Program-made: the position numbers and the translations under genes | Assembly (NCBI RefSeq): GCF_006546985.1 | Contig: NZ_VATK01000001.1 | Location: 434,001 to 498,000, forward strand | Length of the DNA stretch: 64,000 nucleotides | Origin: Bacillus sp. 03113 | Lineage (GTDB): Bacteria; Bacillota; Bacilli; Bacillales; Cytobacillaceae | Direction: 5' to 3' | Notes under the pieces: generated by a model | What the model saw: only the letters and a program-made list of their open reading frames with translations | Told to the model about the DNA's origin: nothing | Databases searched by the model: none | Shown: positions 8,691 to 17,016 of the stretch, in pieces | Layout: each line of letters opens with the position of its first letter | Position numbering within the stretch: the first letter of the stretch is position 1

Positions 8691-8858
8691 TTACGCTTTA
8701 AGTTGAAAGTATGATCTAATAATATGTTGAGATGGTAAACTGGTTATGGGTTTTAAACTGTGCTGTGGTGGTAGGTCCGCAATTTCGTATGTACTCGCAC
8801 TGCTGAATAAAGCAGAAGACAGAATGACAATGAATAGTAGTTTGGCGAACGATCTCAA
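8691..8858 (-). CDS. Putative secreted peptide-pheromone precursor (PapR-like)
   Basis: A 55-codon gene, TTG start at 8858 with a very strong SD (AAAGGAGGA, 7 bases spacing) and TAA at 8693-8691. The product starts MRSFAKLLFIVILSSALFSS, a clear Sec signal peptide: Arg2, Lys6 and a hydrophobic core at 7-18. The exported tail of about 33 residues has two related heptapeptides, ADLPPQH (27-33) and TSLPSQH (39-45). PapR of the B. cereus group ends in ADLPFEF/SDLPFEY, so the shared ADLP is suggestive. It lies 322 bases upstream of a PlcR-type receptor gene on the same strand. Peptide identity and processing are inference. Confidence 0.6.
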   Translation of the reverse strand: MRSFAKLLFIVILSSALFSSASTYEIADLPPQHSLKPITSLPSQHIIRSYFQLKA

Positions 8859-8892
8859 GTATATTTCCTCCTTTCAATTATAAGGATATATA

Positions 8893-8936
8893 TTCCAACT
8901 TCGGGAAGTGTACTCCTCTATATAAAAACCGACAAA
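8893..8936 (-). promoter_or_regulatory. Candidate promoter and operator of the pheromone gene
   Basis: Reading the minus strand, TTGTCG and TACACT are 17 bases apart. A dyad ACTTCGGGAAGT (8898-8909) lies just downstream, 40 bases before the gene start. Weak -35 match; possibly an activator-dependent promoter. Confidence 0.3.
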
Positions 8937-9012
8937 ATGTGAATGTTATTGGGAATTTTTTGGGTTAATCGAAAGAAAAATGGTAAAATGGAGCGAAGGG
9001 AGAGTGATCACG

Positions 9013-11016
9013 ATGAAAAGAGTCTTATTTCTAATAATGCTGCTGTTAATCGTATTAACAGGCTGTAATAATGATGAGCCAACGCCAGAAGAACGGTTCT
9101 CTCAATATATTAAGTTATGGAACGAACAGAAATTTGAAAAAATGTATGGATATTTATCAACAAGTACGAAAAAAAATATTTCGAAAGAAGATTTTGTCAG
9201 TCGTTATGAAAAGCTTTATACAGACCTGGAAATTGGACAACTTGATGTTCAGTTAACAAAAACAGATCAAAAAAAAGAAGATCAAAAGGATAAAGAGAAA
9301 ATAGATCTTCCGTTTACCGCAAAAATGAATAGCATTGCTGGTGAAATTCAGTTTGACCATAAAGCGTCCTTAGTTAAAGAGGAACGCGATAAGAAAGAGA
9401 ATTGGTATTTAAATTGGAATACTGCCTTTATTTTTCCGAACCTGCAAGATAAGGATAAAGTTCGTTTGATTTCTCAACCTGCTGAGCGTGGCGAGATTAT
9501 TGATCGAAACGGAAATCCGCTTGCAATAAATGGATTTGTCAATGAAATTGGGATTGTACCAAAGGATATGGGGGATGCAAAGGATCAAGTGGTACAGCAG
9601 CTTGCTGGAATCTTGGAAATAAGCCCAGAGCAAATTAATAACAAATTAAATGCAAGTTGGGTAAAGCCTGAATATTTTGTACCACTTAAAAAAGTTTCAA
9701 AGGAAAATCAGGAAGTTTTACAAGCAGCGGTTCCATTGCCTGGCGTGCAAAAGAAGGACGCAGGAGCACGTATTTATCCATATGGAGAGGCAACGGGTCA
9801 TGTAATCGGCTATGTCGGATCCATCACTGCTGAAGAGCTCGAAAAACAAAAAGGAAAAGGCTATACAAGTGCTGATCTCATTGGAAAAAGAGGCCTTGAG
9901 CAAGTTTTTGAGGAGCGATTAAGAGGTCAAAGCGGCGTACAAATTGTGATTCAAAAGGAAGATGGCACAAAGTCAGTTGTTGCAGAGAAAAAAGTACAAA
10001 ATGGAGAAAATATTGAATTAACGATCGATGCGGATCTGCAAAGAAGTATGTATGAGCAATTGACAGGAGAAGCAGGAACTGCGGCAGCTATGAACCCAAC
10101 GACAGGGGAAACACTCGCTCTCGTAAGCAGTCCTTCTTATGATCCAAATCAAGTTATTCTTGGTTTATCTGACAAACAACAAGAAGAAATCAAGAACAAT
10201 CCAAATGATCCTTTTTTAAATCGTTTCAAAATGACCTTCGCACCTGGCTCAGTTATGAAGCCAATCGTCGCGTCGGTAGGATTATTGGATGGAGTGCTTG
10301 ACCCTAATAGCGGGAAAAATATTTCAGGTTTAAAATGGCAAAAGGACAAATCATGGGGTGGCTATTTCGTTACGAGGGTCCATAGTTCAAACGGTCCTGT
10401 TAATTTAGAAAAAGCACTCGTCTTTTCAGATAATATTTACTTTGCTCAAACTGCACTAGACATTGGAAAAGATAAATTTTCTGACGGACTGAAAAAATTT
10501 GGCTTTGGAGAAGAAATGAACTATCCGTATCCGGTTGAAGCCTCTCAAACTGGTGCACTAGATAGCGACATCCACCTAGCTGATTCAGGCTATGGACAAG
10601 GTCAGATCGAAATGAGCATTCTGCATTTAGCAGATGCCTACACAACCTTTGTCAATAAAGGAAATATGATTAAACCTACCCTCTTAATGGACCAACCTAA
10701 AGAAGAGGTATGGAAACCGAATTTGTTATCTGAAGAACAAGCACAATTAATTAACAACGATCTCGTTCAAGTCATTGAAGACCCTAGCGGAACTGCCCAC
10801 TCCGGCAGAATCAACGGCATCAAGCTCGCCGGCAAAACAGGAACCGCTGAACTCAAAGTGAAACAAGGAGAAAAAGGTAAAGAAAACGGCTCCTTCGTCG
10901 CCTACAAAGTCGACCAACCGGACCTTCTCATCGCCATGATGATCGAAGGCGTCCAAGACAGAGGCGGCTCCTCATTTGTCGTGAAAAAAGTGAAGAATAT
11001 ATTTGAAAATCAATAA
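9013..11016 (+). CDS. pbpC: Penicillin-binding protein 3-type transpeptidase (lipoprotein, MecA-like)
   Basis: A 667-residue class B PBP that cross-links peptidoglycan outside the membrane. The signal peptide ends in a lipobox (VLTGC, Cys18). Then come an NTF2-like MecA N-terminal domain (about 23-135), a PBP dimer domain (about 145-310) and a transpeptidase domain with SVMK (Ser413-Lys416), SDN (472-474) and KTG (608-610). Length matches B. subtilis PbpC (668). ATG at 9013 is chosen since it begins the signal peptide with GGGAG upstream; an extended start at 8980 would spoil it. MecA-like PBPs often have low beta-lactam affinity, not testable here. Confidence 0.93.
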   Translation: MKRVLFLIMLLLIVLTGCNNDEPTPEERFSQYIKLWNEQKFEKMYGYLSTSTKKNISKEDFVSRYEKLYTDLEIGQLDVQLTKTDQKKEDQKDKEKIDLPFTAKMNSIAGEIQFDHKASLVKEERDKKENWYLNWNTAFIFPNLQDKDKVRLISQPAERGEIIDRNGNPLAINGFVNEIGIVPKDMGDAKDQVVQQLAGILEISPEQINNKLNASWVKPEYFVPLKKVSKENQEVLQAAVPLPGVQKKDAGARIYPYGEATGHVIGYVGSITAEELEKQKGKGYTSADLIGKRGLEQVFEERLRGQSGVQIVIQKEDGTKSVVAEKKVQNGENIELTIDADLQRSMYEQLTGEAGTAAAMNPTTGETLALVSSPSYDPNQVILGLSDKQQEEIKNNPNDPFLNRFKMTFAPGSVMKPIVASVGLLDGVLDPNSGKNISGLKWQKDKSWGGYFVTRVHSSNGPVNLEKALVFSDNIYFAQTALDIGKDKFSDGLKKFGFGEEMNYPYPVEASQTGALDSDIHLADSGYGQGQIEMSILHLADAYTTFVNKGNMIKPTLLMDQPKEEVWKPNLLSEEQAQLINNDLVQVIEDPSGTAHSGRINGIKLAGKTGTAELKVKQGEKGKENGSFVAYKVDQPDLLIAMMIEGVQDRGGSSFVVKKVKNIFENQ

Positions 11017-11021
11017 TGAAG

Positions 11022-11046
11022 CGGCCCGCGTGTGGGCCGTTTTTTG
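11022..11046 (+). terminator. Rho-independent terminator of pbpC
   Basis: CGGCCC, 6-base loop, GGGCCG, then seven T. Confidence 0.88.
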
Positions 11047-11080
11047 TATGTCGTTGTTTGATTCATAATCCTTTTTAATG

Positions 11081-11245
11081 TGAAAGCGTCTACATTCAGG
11101 TTAAAAGTAGTACTTAATTGTGAAAGCGCCTACTTTGCGGTTGAAAGCGTCTACAATAAGAGGGAATCTGTCCAAACTTGGAAGAAATCGGTCCAAAACC
11201 GAAAATAATCTGTCCAAAACAAAACAAAATCGGTCCATCTACAAT
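11081..11245. repeat. Two adjoining 20-21 bp-period arrays (GAAAGCGTCTAC and ATCTGTCCAAA cores)
   Basis: First part: GAAAGCG(T/C)CTAC with its GCG at 11086, 11126 and 11147, plus a degenerate unit near 11106 (steps 20, 20, 21). Second part: CTGTCC/CGGTCC at 11168, 11189, 11210 and 11231, exactly 21 apart. GTTCCGAA words follow at about 11253, 11356 and 11378. The first core is the reverse complement of the GTAGGCGCTTTC core in the arrays at 50402 and 56035. The whole 11047-11466 gap holds no supported gene. Confidence 0.8.
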
Positions 11246-11466
11246 AATGTGTGTTCCGAACTAATCGGAATCCAGCTCCGACCAAGACGAAATATAACCT
11301 TTTCGTAGATAGGCTCTGAAACTTTCGAAACTGATCTAGTTTAAACAAAAAGTGAGTTCCGAAATACTCAAAATGAGGTTCCGAATAAATAAGAATTCAT
11401 GAATGCAGGAAAACGTTCGATAAATAGAGAAATAAATAATGTATTCAATAAGAAGGAGTTGATAAA

Positions 11467-12432
11467 TTGATTGTTAAAGACTTAAAACCCTCTATTCATC
11501 TTCAAATTTTAGAGGCAATTAATAAACGGCTTTTGTCTGGACATCCTAATCAATCAAAAATAGAGGAAGATTTAGCGATTAGAAGAGCAGGCTATAGGGG
11601 GGAAAAGGAAGTAGCGTTCCAATTGGAATTATTTTCACAGGAAAAGTATAAAATTTTTTATGATTTAAGACTTAATGATGGAAATCACTTTTTTCAGATA
11701 GACGCCCTTATTCTTTCACGAAATTTCGCACTAATTCTTGAAGTGAAAAATATGTCAGGAACCATAGTTTTTGATCCGATTTTTCAACAATTTTATCGTG
11801 TGAAGGATGAAGAAGAAAAAGCTTATCTTGATCCTATTTCTCAAGTAGAAAGGCAAAAATTACAGCTAATTAAATGGCTTCATACCCATCAACTTCCGCA
11901 AGTACCCATCGAAACATTCGTCGTCATCGCAAAGCCTCAAACCATAATAAAAACCACTTCCAACCCCGAAGAGATTTCTAAAAAAGTCATCCACAGTGCA
12001 AGCCTACATGGTAAATTACATTTATTTCACGAAAACTATCAAACTGAAATAATGTCAGAAGGAGAGCTTACTCAACTAACCCGTCAACTGCTCAAAAAAC
12101 ATACTCCACAATTTCCAAAACTACTTCAGAAGTATGCTATCTCTCAAAATCATCTTCAAAAAGGTGTAATATGTCCGAACTGTTCATCCATTCCAATGAA
12201 AAGAGAACATGGAAAATGGCGTTGTCTAGCTTGTCGGCATACTTCAAAAGATGCCCATTTAGATGCATTAAAGGATTATTACCTTCTTTTCGGTTCAGAA
12301 ATTACGAATCAAAAGTTGAGAAGCTTCTTGCTGCTGCCATCAACTTCGGTAGCAGCAAAGGTATTGCATGCGATGAAGATACCCTATAAAGGGGAGGGAA
12401 GAAGGAGAATTTATTTTCTTTCGATTGATTAA
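11467..12432 (+). CDS. NERD-domain protein with C-terminal zinc ribbon (copy 2)
   Basis: A 321-residue paralogue of the proteins at 522 and 26376, and the most divergent of the three. NERD residues: Glu46 in GEKE, Asp79 in QIDALIL and Glu92-x-Lys94 in LEVKN. Zinc ribbon CPNC (236-239) and CLAC (253-256) is followed by a conserved tail (EITNQKLRSFLLL). TTG start at 11467 with AAGGAG 8 bases upstream. The domain mix (PD-(D/E)xK-like fold plus Zn ribbon) fits a nucleic-acid-acting enzyme; no function is proved. Repeat arrays lie on both sides. Confidence 0.85.
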   Translation: MIVKDLKPSIHLQILEAINKRLLSGHPNQSKIEEDLAIRRAGYRGEKEVAFQLELFSQEKYKIFYDLRLNDGNHFFQIDALILSRNFALILEVKNMSGTIVFDPIFQQFYRVKDEEEKAYLDPISQVERQKLQLIKWLHTHQLPQVPIETFVVIAKPQTIIKTTSNPEEISKKVIHSASLHGKLHLFHENYQTEIMSEGELTQLTRQLLKKHTPQFPKLLQKYAISQNHLQKGVICPNCSSIPMKREHGKWRCLACRHTSKDAHLDALKDYYLLFGSEITNQKLRSFLLLPSTSVAAKVLHAMKIPYKGEGRRRIYFLSID

Positions 12433-12450
12433 AAAATGGACAGGCTGCTT

Positions 12451-12520
12451 TTCATTTATATGAGGAGTAGCCATTTTCAAACTAAATGTCGGCGATTTCA
12501 ATTAAAAAATAGCCGTTTTC
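12451..12520 (+). repeat. Degenerate 21 bp-period array
   Basis: TTC of the core falls at 12476, 12497 and 12518 (21 apart), with a looser unit at 12451. Core words read GCCATTTTCA, GGCGATTTCA and GCCGTTTTCA. Confidence 0.65.
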
Positions 12521-12668
12521 ACGAAAAAACAACTATCTCATACAAATTTCACACAACTTAAAAAATCTTTCTGAAAAATTAAAAATACTGTGAAAAATCT
12601 CAATAAAGTATATGCAAAATAGAAAAAAAGGAGTATTGTAGTTTTGTTGGTTCATAATTATATAAAAC

Positions 12669-12679
12669 TGGTCTGACCA
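12669..12679. promoter_or_regulatory. FadR/GntR-type operator
   Basis: TGGTCTGACCA, a perfect match to the TGGTCnGACCA site typical of FadR-subfamily GntR regulators. It lies 150 bases upstream of the BASS transporter. A good SD (AAAGGAGG near 12738) without a following start codon lies between them. Flanking bases match those around 22114. Confidence 0.6.
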
Positions 12680-12832
12680 TATTAACACCTATTGGTATTT
12701 GAAGTAGTTCGGTATATTTAGCAACTAATGTAGAAAAAGGAGGAATACTGTAAAACTATTAGCGTCACGCTTAAGATAAATTTCACCTAATGGAAACACG
12801 ACTAAATTATAGAAATGAATGGAGTCTTATAA

Positions 12833-13813
12833 ATGCTGCAAAATATGAACAAATTTCTTGGCAAATGGATGCCATTTATTACCCCGGTTAGTGTAGTAAT
12901 TGGAGTGCTGGCATCTACTTATTTACATTCTTTAGTATTTTTAGTACCTTGGGTTTTTGCTTTTATGTCATTTTCCGGAAGCTTAAACTCTAATTTTAAA
13001 TCTTTTCAACATACCGTTACGAACCCTTTGCCAATTTTACTGGCATTAACGGTTCTTCATATAATCATGCCACTATGGGCTAGAGGAATTGGACTTGCTT
13101 TTTTCAGCAACGATCCACATACAATTACAGGGCTAATTCTTGCAGCTGTTATCCCAACAGGAATCACAAGTATGATTTGGGTAACGATGTACAAAGGAAA
13201 TATCCCTCTTACTCTATCAATCATCCTTATTGATACACTATTATCTCCTATCGTAACTCCACTCAGTATGGAGCTACTTGTAGGTCAATCAATTGAAATG
13301 CCGACATTGGATATCATGAAAGGTCTCCTATGGATGGTTGTCATCCCTTCTTTAGCAGGTATGTCGTTAAATCAGTTTGGTAAACCAACCAGCATACAAA
13401 AGCTTAGTAGAAATGTAGCACCATTCGCAAAGTTGGGACTTCCTATTTGTGTTATTATTAATAGCTCGGTTATCGCTCCTTACTTGAACAAAATTGATCT
13501 TAAGTTTTTTCAAATTACGTTAACGATGCTTTTCATTGCCATTTGTGGTTATCTGTTCATTTGGGTACTAGGTGCTATCAACAAGCGCAATAAAGAAGAT
13601 ATTGTTGCACTCGTCTTTACAGGTGGAATGAGAAATATTAGTGCTGGCGCAGTTATTGCCGTGAGCTTTTTCCCACCACAGGTAGCTTTGCCAGTCGTTG
13701 TTTGTATGCTGTTTCAACAAATACTTGCGGCATCACATGGCCATTTGATCAATCTTTACTACGAGAAAGGCTTTACATTGAAAAGAGCAAAGGTGAAAGC
13801 CTTACAAAAATAG
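12833..13813 (+). CDS. Bile acid:sodium symporter (BASS/SBF) family transporter
   Basis: A 326-residue protein with nine to ten hydrophobic segments. It has the BASS features PTGITSMIWVTMYKGNIPL in the first half and GGMRNISAGAVIA in the second. Members carry organic acids or sterol acids with Na+; the substrate here is unknown. GGAG lies 9 bases before ATG 12833. A FadR-type operator upstream suggests control by one of the two GntR regulators at 22-24 kb, an inference from the shared site. Confidence 0.82.
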   Translation: MLQNMNKFLGKWMPFITPVSVVIGVLASTYLHSLVFLVPWVFAFMSFSGSLNSNFKSFQHTVTNPLPILLALTVLHIIMPLWARGIGLAFFSNDPHTITGLILAAVIPTGITSMIWVTMYKGNIPLTLSIILIDTLLSPIVTPLSMELLVGQSIEMPTLDIMKGLLWMVVIPSLAGMSLNQFGKPTSIQKLSRNVAPFAKLGLPICVIINSSVIAPYLNKIDLKFFQITLTMLFIAICGYLFIWVLGAINKRNKEDIVALVFTGGMRNISAGAVIAVSFFPPQVALPVVVCMLFQQILAASHGHLINLYYEKGFTLKRAKVKALQK

Positions 13814-13863
13814 AATTATATAGAAAGTAGCGGTTCTGATCAAAGGGACTGCTATTTTTATAA

Positions 13864-14053
13864 AAGGCTGTTTTCTCAAAGTTTGTTGCTTCTGACATAA
13901 AAAACATTTGGAAAAGTGTTTCTTAGCAGCCTGCATACACGTAGACTCCTGTGGGAATGCGAGACCCCGCAGGAGCGTGCTCGCTCGCCTACGGAAAGCG
14001 AAGTGTATGCAGGCTGCGCGTTTAAAAGTAACAATCGATACGAAAACAGCCTT
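13864..14053. repeat. Large nested palindromic element
   Basis: Outer arms AAGGCTGTTTTC (13864-13875) and GAAAACAGCCTT (14042-14053). Middle arms GCAGCCTGCATACAC (13926-13940) and GTGTATGCAGGCTGC (14003-14017). Inner CTCCTGTGGG pairs with CCCCGCAGGAG. The inner segment (GAGACCCCGCAGGAGCG) resembles a dispersed GC-rich element I know from several Bacillaceae genomes. It could form a cruciform or act as a terminator after the BASS gene. Confidence 0.75.
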
Positions 14054-14076
14054 ATAAAAAAAGGGGAGCATAGACA

Positions 14077-14406
14077 ATGAAGATACTTGATGTACCATTC
14101 AATACGCTTGATTGGAGTTCTGTTGAAGAGACTGAGCACAAAGGCGAAACAGGTAAAGCTTTGTGGAGAACATTAGAAATGGGCAATATCCGAGTACGCA
14201 TGGTCGAGTACACGCCTGGATATCTTGCTGATCATTGGTGTAGCCGAGGACATGTCTTGTTAGTTTTAGAAGGAGAATTAGAGACTGAACTAAGTGACGG
14301 GAGAACCTTTTTATTAAAACCTGGCATGAGCTATCAAGTAGCAGATGATGCTGAGCCTCATCGATCCTCAACGAAAACAGGAGCGAAATTATTTATTGTT
14401 GACTAA
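14077..14406 (+). CDS. Cupin-fold protein (DHCW-motif type)
   Basis: A 109-residue single-domain cupin: PGYLADHWCSRGHVLLVLEGEL and the second motif PGMSYQVADDAEPHRS. It carries the DHWC-like motif of the DHCW cupin family. Small cupins bind a metal and act as enzymes or sensors; no specific role is evident. It stands alone, 24 bases after the palindromic element, with a terminator after it. Confidence 0.8.
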   Translation: MKILDVPFNTLDWSSVEETEHKGETGKALWRTLEMGNIRVRMVEYTPGYLADHWCSRGHVLLVLEGELETELSDGRTFLLKPGMSYQVADDAEPHRSSTKTGAKLFIVD

Positions 14407-14415
14407 CCAAACAGG

Positions 14416-14450
14416 AACCATCCTTCTCATTAAGTAGAAGGATGGTTTTT
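14416..14450 (+). terminator. Rho-independent terminator
   Basis: AACCATCCTTCT, 8-base loop, AGAAGGATGGTT, then T. Confidence 0.85.
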
Positions 14451-14477
14451 TAATTTAAAATGAGATTGGTTCATTTC

Positions 14478-14650
14478 AAAGTGGTTGTGCACTTCCAATA
14501 TCGATATAAGTGTTCTCAAGTAGAAAAGAGTGCTGAAACCGAGAAATGGCCCGATTCGGATCAAAAGTGAGCGCATTCAATCCAAGTATGGGAGTTTTCA
14601 CTCGAAATGTAGGCCAGGCCTATTCAAGAAAAAAGATAGCGATTTCAATC
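14478..14650 (+). repeat. Degenerate array of about eight 20-21 bp units
   Basis: TTC of the core occurs at 14493, 14513, 14555, 14576, 14597, 14623 and 14644: steps of 20, 42, 21, 21, 26 and 21, with one unit lacking TTC. Words include GTGAGCGCATTCA, GGCCCGATTCG and GATAGCGATTTCA. An ORF that can be drawn through it (14546-14743) looks artefactual. Confidence 0.65.
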
Positions 14651-14831
14651 GATGCCGTCCTACTACTGAACCACATAAGAAGTCCAGTTTCCTTCTATAG
14701 CTCAATCTCCTTTAAAACCGCTCTTAAACTTTTAGATAATTAATAATTTTATAAAAACAATGTTAAATAATCTGACAAGTTTGAGGACAAGATGAAATTT
14801 GTCATTTATATTGTTATTAATAATTAGTAAC

Positions 14832-14858
14832 TGATAATCAATTATCAATATTTGATAA
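14832..14858. promoter_or_regulatory. Candidate IclR operator
   Basis: Overlapping dyads TGATAATCAATTATCA (14832-14847) and TTATCAATATTTGATAA (14842-14858) directly before the SD of the IclR gene. This placement suits autoregulation. Confidence 0.5.
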
Positions 14859-14876
14859 TAGAATAGGAGGAATGAA

Positions 14877-15608
14877 ATGAGTGCTGAAAAAACATTAGCG
14901 ATTTTAGATTTATTTGATTTTGAGACGCGTTCATTAACGGTTTCAGAAATTGCGGAAAAATTAAATCAGCCTCAAAGCTCCGTATATAGACATTTACGTG
15001 TGTTAAAGGAAAAGGACTATATGTTGGAAGTACAGGATGGGCAATACCGGCTTGGCTATAAGTTTTTGAAAATGGCAAAGATTGTTCGAAGTGATAATAG
15101 TTTGATGATCGTGGCAAGACCGGAAATGGAAAAGCTGATGGAGGAGACGACAGAGACGATTATTTTATCTGTACGCTCCAATTACCATGCTGTTTGTCTT
15201 GATACTATTCCTTCTCTTCATCCAATAAAAGTGTCCTCTGAACAAGGCGGGATCATGCCGCTTCATTGTGGTGCTTCTTCAAAAGTGTTGCTAGCCGCAA
15301 TGAATGAGAAGTTTATTGATACCTTGTTTGAAAAAGGATTAGTACAAAAATTTCAGCCTAACACACTAAGTGAAAAAGGTGAACTGATCGAAAATTTGGA
15401 ATGGATTCGGCAGAATGGATATGCATTTTCAGATGGAGAAATTGATGAGGGTGTCGTAACTTACGGCACACCGATTCACGATTTTAATGGAAAAATCATT
15501 GCTTCATTAAGTATTGCGGGTCCTAGAGAAAGAATGCTGCAGCAAGATAAGTTCTTTTTTATCGAAAAAATAAAAGAGGCAGCTAAAAAAATTGAACAGT
15601 ACCTCTAA
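14877..15608 (+). CDS. IclR family transcriptional regulator
   Basis: A 243-residue protein with an N-terminal winged HTH (LTVSEIAEKLNQPQSSVYRH) and a C-terminal IclR effector domain (PLHCGASSKVLLAA, later DGEIDEGVVTYGTPI). AGGAGG lies before ATG 14877. It is 19 bases upstream of the amidohydrolase gene, so it is probably the local controller of the 15.6-21.9 kb catabolic and transport operon, sensing the substrate or an intermediate. Confidence 0.9.
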   Translation: MSAEKTLAILDLFDFETRSLTVSEIAEKLNQPQSSVYRHLRVLKEKDYMLEVQDGQYRLGYKFLKMAKIVRSDNSLMIVARPEMEKLMEETTETIILSVRSNYHAVCLDTIPSLHPIKVSSEQGGIMPLHCGASSKVLLAAMNEKFIDTLFEKGLVQKFQPNTLSEKGELIENLEWIRQNGYAFSDGEIDEGVVTYGTPIHDFNGKIIASLSIAGPRERMLQQDKFFFIEKIKEAAKKIEQYL

Positions 15609-15627
15609 AAAGGAAGGATATGTAAAA

Positions 15628-17016
15628 ATGAGTAAACAATATGATAAAGTTATTCAAGGGCAGTTGGTTTTAGAGAATGAAGTCACATTTGGAGAAATTG
15701 GTATTAACAATGGGAAAATTGTTGAGATTAATATAGATCAACCGAGATTAGTAGGAAAAGAAGTTTTAGATTTCTCAGATCAATATATTTTTCCTGGTAT
15801 GATTGATGTTCATGTCCATTGCTATAGCAACACACAGGAAGGATTTATTCCAACGAGCCGAGCGGCCGCTGTTGGCGGTGTGACAACCTTTTTAGATATG
15901 CCATACGATGTTCCAAATCCAATAAATAATACTGACATTTTTAAAGAAAAAGTAAGCAAGCTTGAAAAAGAAGCAGTCGTTGATATTGGACTTTGGGCAA
16001 CAATTTCAAAGAGAAATGGAACGGATCAAATCAAGCCCCTTGCAGAAGCAGGTGCAATGGCTTTTAAAATGTCTACCTTTGAAACAGATGAGCATCGCTT
16101 CCCGAGAATTCCGGATCCAGAAATCATCAAAGCAATGGAAGAATTAAAGGAAACAGGTCTTCTAGGAGCATTTCATTCAGAAAATGATGATATCATCAAT
16201 CAAATGATCGAGGATTATCAAAAAGAAAATAAAGTGTATCCAGCTGCACATATGGAAACAAGACCGCCAGTCACAGAAACAAGTGCTGTATTAAAATTAC
16301 TTGAATTTGCTTATTGGACTGGTGCAAAGCTGCATATCGTACACGTTAGCCATCCACGTACGATACAGTTAATAGAAATGTTCAAAAGCTTTGGGGTAAA
16401 GGTTACATCGGAAACCTGCTACCCATACTTACTATTGGATGTAAATGATCTTGAGAAATTTGGTCCGAAGGCAAAGAATAACCCTCCTTTAAGAAAGCCA
16501 GAGGAAAGAGAAGGGCTATGGGAGCAAATTTATGCAGAAAAAATTGAAATGATCACATCCGACCACGCACCTTGGCCAAGAGAAACAAAAGAAAGAGGAA
16601 ATGACAATATTTTCTTAGCAACCTCTGGAATGCCAGGTGTTGAAATTATGGTCCCGCTTATGTTTAACAGCACCGTCGCAAAAGGGAAGCTAACACCAGT
16701 GCAATTTGCTAAGCTAATGTCTACGCATCCAGCGGAAGTATTCCAAATTCCGAATAAAGGAAAAATAAAAGAAGGCTTTGACGCGGATTTTACGATTATT
16801 GATCCAAAGAAAGAATTCAAAATTAATGAAGACGCATTCCAGTCGACTGCCAAGCTTTCTCCGTTCCATGGCCAAAAAGGGAAAGGGAAAATTGTCCAAA
16901 CGATTGTTAGAGGAAGCACAGTGTATGATGGAGACGCTGTAACGGTAGAACCTGGATTTGGAAAATTTGTTGCTGGCTCCGCATCGAAGGAGGAAAGCGA
17001 AGTTGTCTTTAAATAA
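15628..17016 (+). CDS. Cyclic amidohydrolase (dihydroorotase/allantoinase/hydantoinase family)
   Basis: A 462-residue metal-dependent amidohydrolase. DVHVH holds the first metal ligands, AFKMS the Lys expected to be carbamylated, HIVHVS a further His and TSDHAPW the catalytic Asp. The family opens cyclic amides such as allantoin, hydantoins or dihydropyrimidines to N-carbamoyl products. The carbamoylase-like gene at 18358 would take the next step. ATG 15628 follows AAGGAAGG. The exact substrate is not deducible: allantoinase-like by length and motif spacing. Confidence 0.85.
   Translation: MSKQYDKVIQGQLVLENEVTFGEIGINNGKIVEINIDQPRLVGKEVLDFSDQYIFPGMIDVHVHCYSNTQEGFIPTSRAAAVGGVTTFLDMPYDVPNPINNTDIFKEKVSKLEKEAVVDIGLWATISKRNGTDQIKPLAEAGAMAFKMSTFETDEHRFPRIPDPEIIKAMEELKETGLLGAFHSENDDIINQMIEDYQKENKVYPAAHMETRPPVTETSAVLKLLEFAYWTGAKLHIVHVSHPRTIQLIEMFKSFGVKVTSETCYPYLLLDVNDLEKFGPKAKNNPPLRKPEEREGLWEQIYAEKIEMITSDHAPWPRETKERGNDNIFLATSGMPGVEIMVPLMFNSTVAKGKLTPVQFAKLMSTHPAEVFQIPNKGKIKEGFDADFTIIDPKKEFKINEDAFQSTAKLSPFHGQKGKGKIVQTIVRGSTVYDGDAVTVEPGFGKFVAGSASKEESEVVFK

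Noticed and set aside
11120-11348. Small ORFs on both strands through the repeat arrays (62 and 65 codons)
   Set aside because: Their heptad-like protein patterns are produced by the 21 bp DNA period; no SD, and other arrays of the family have a 20 bp step that breaks frame.
14546-14743. 65-codon ORF
   Set aside because: Runs through a degenerate repeat array, has no SD and no coding character.
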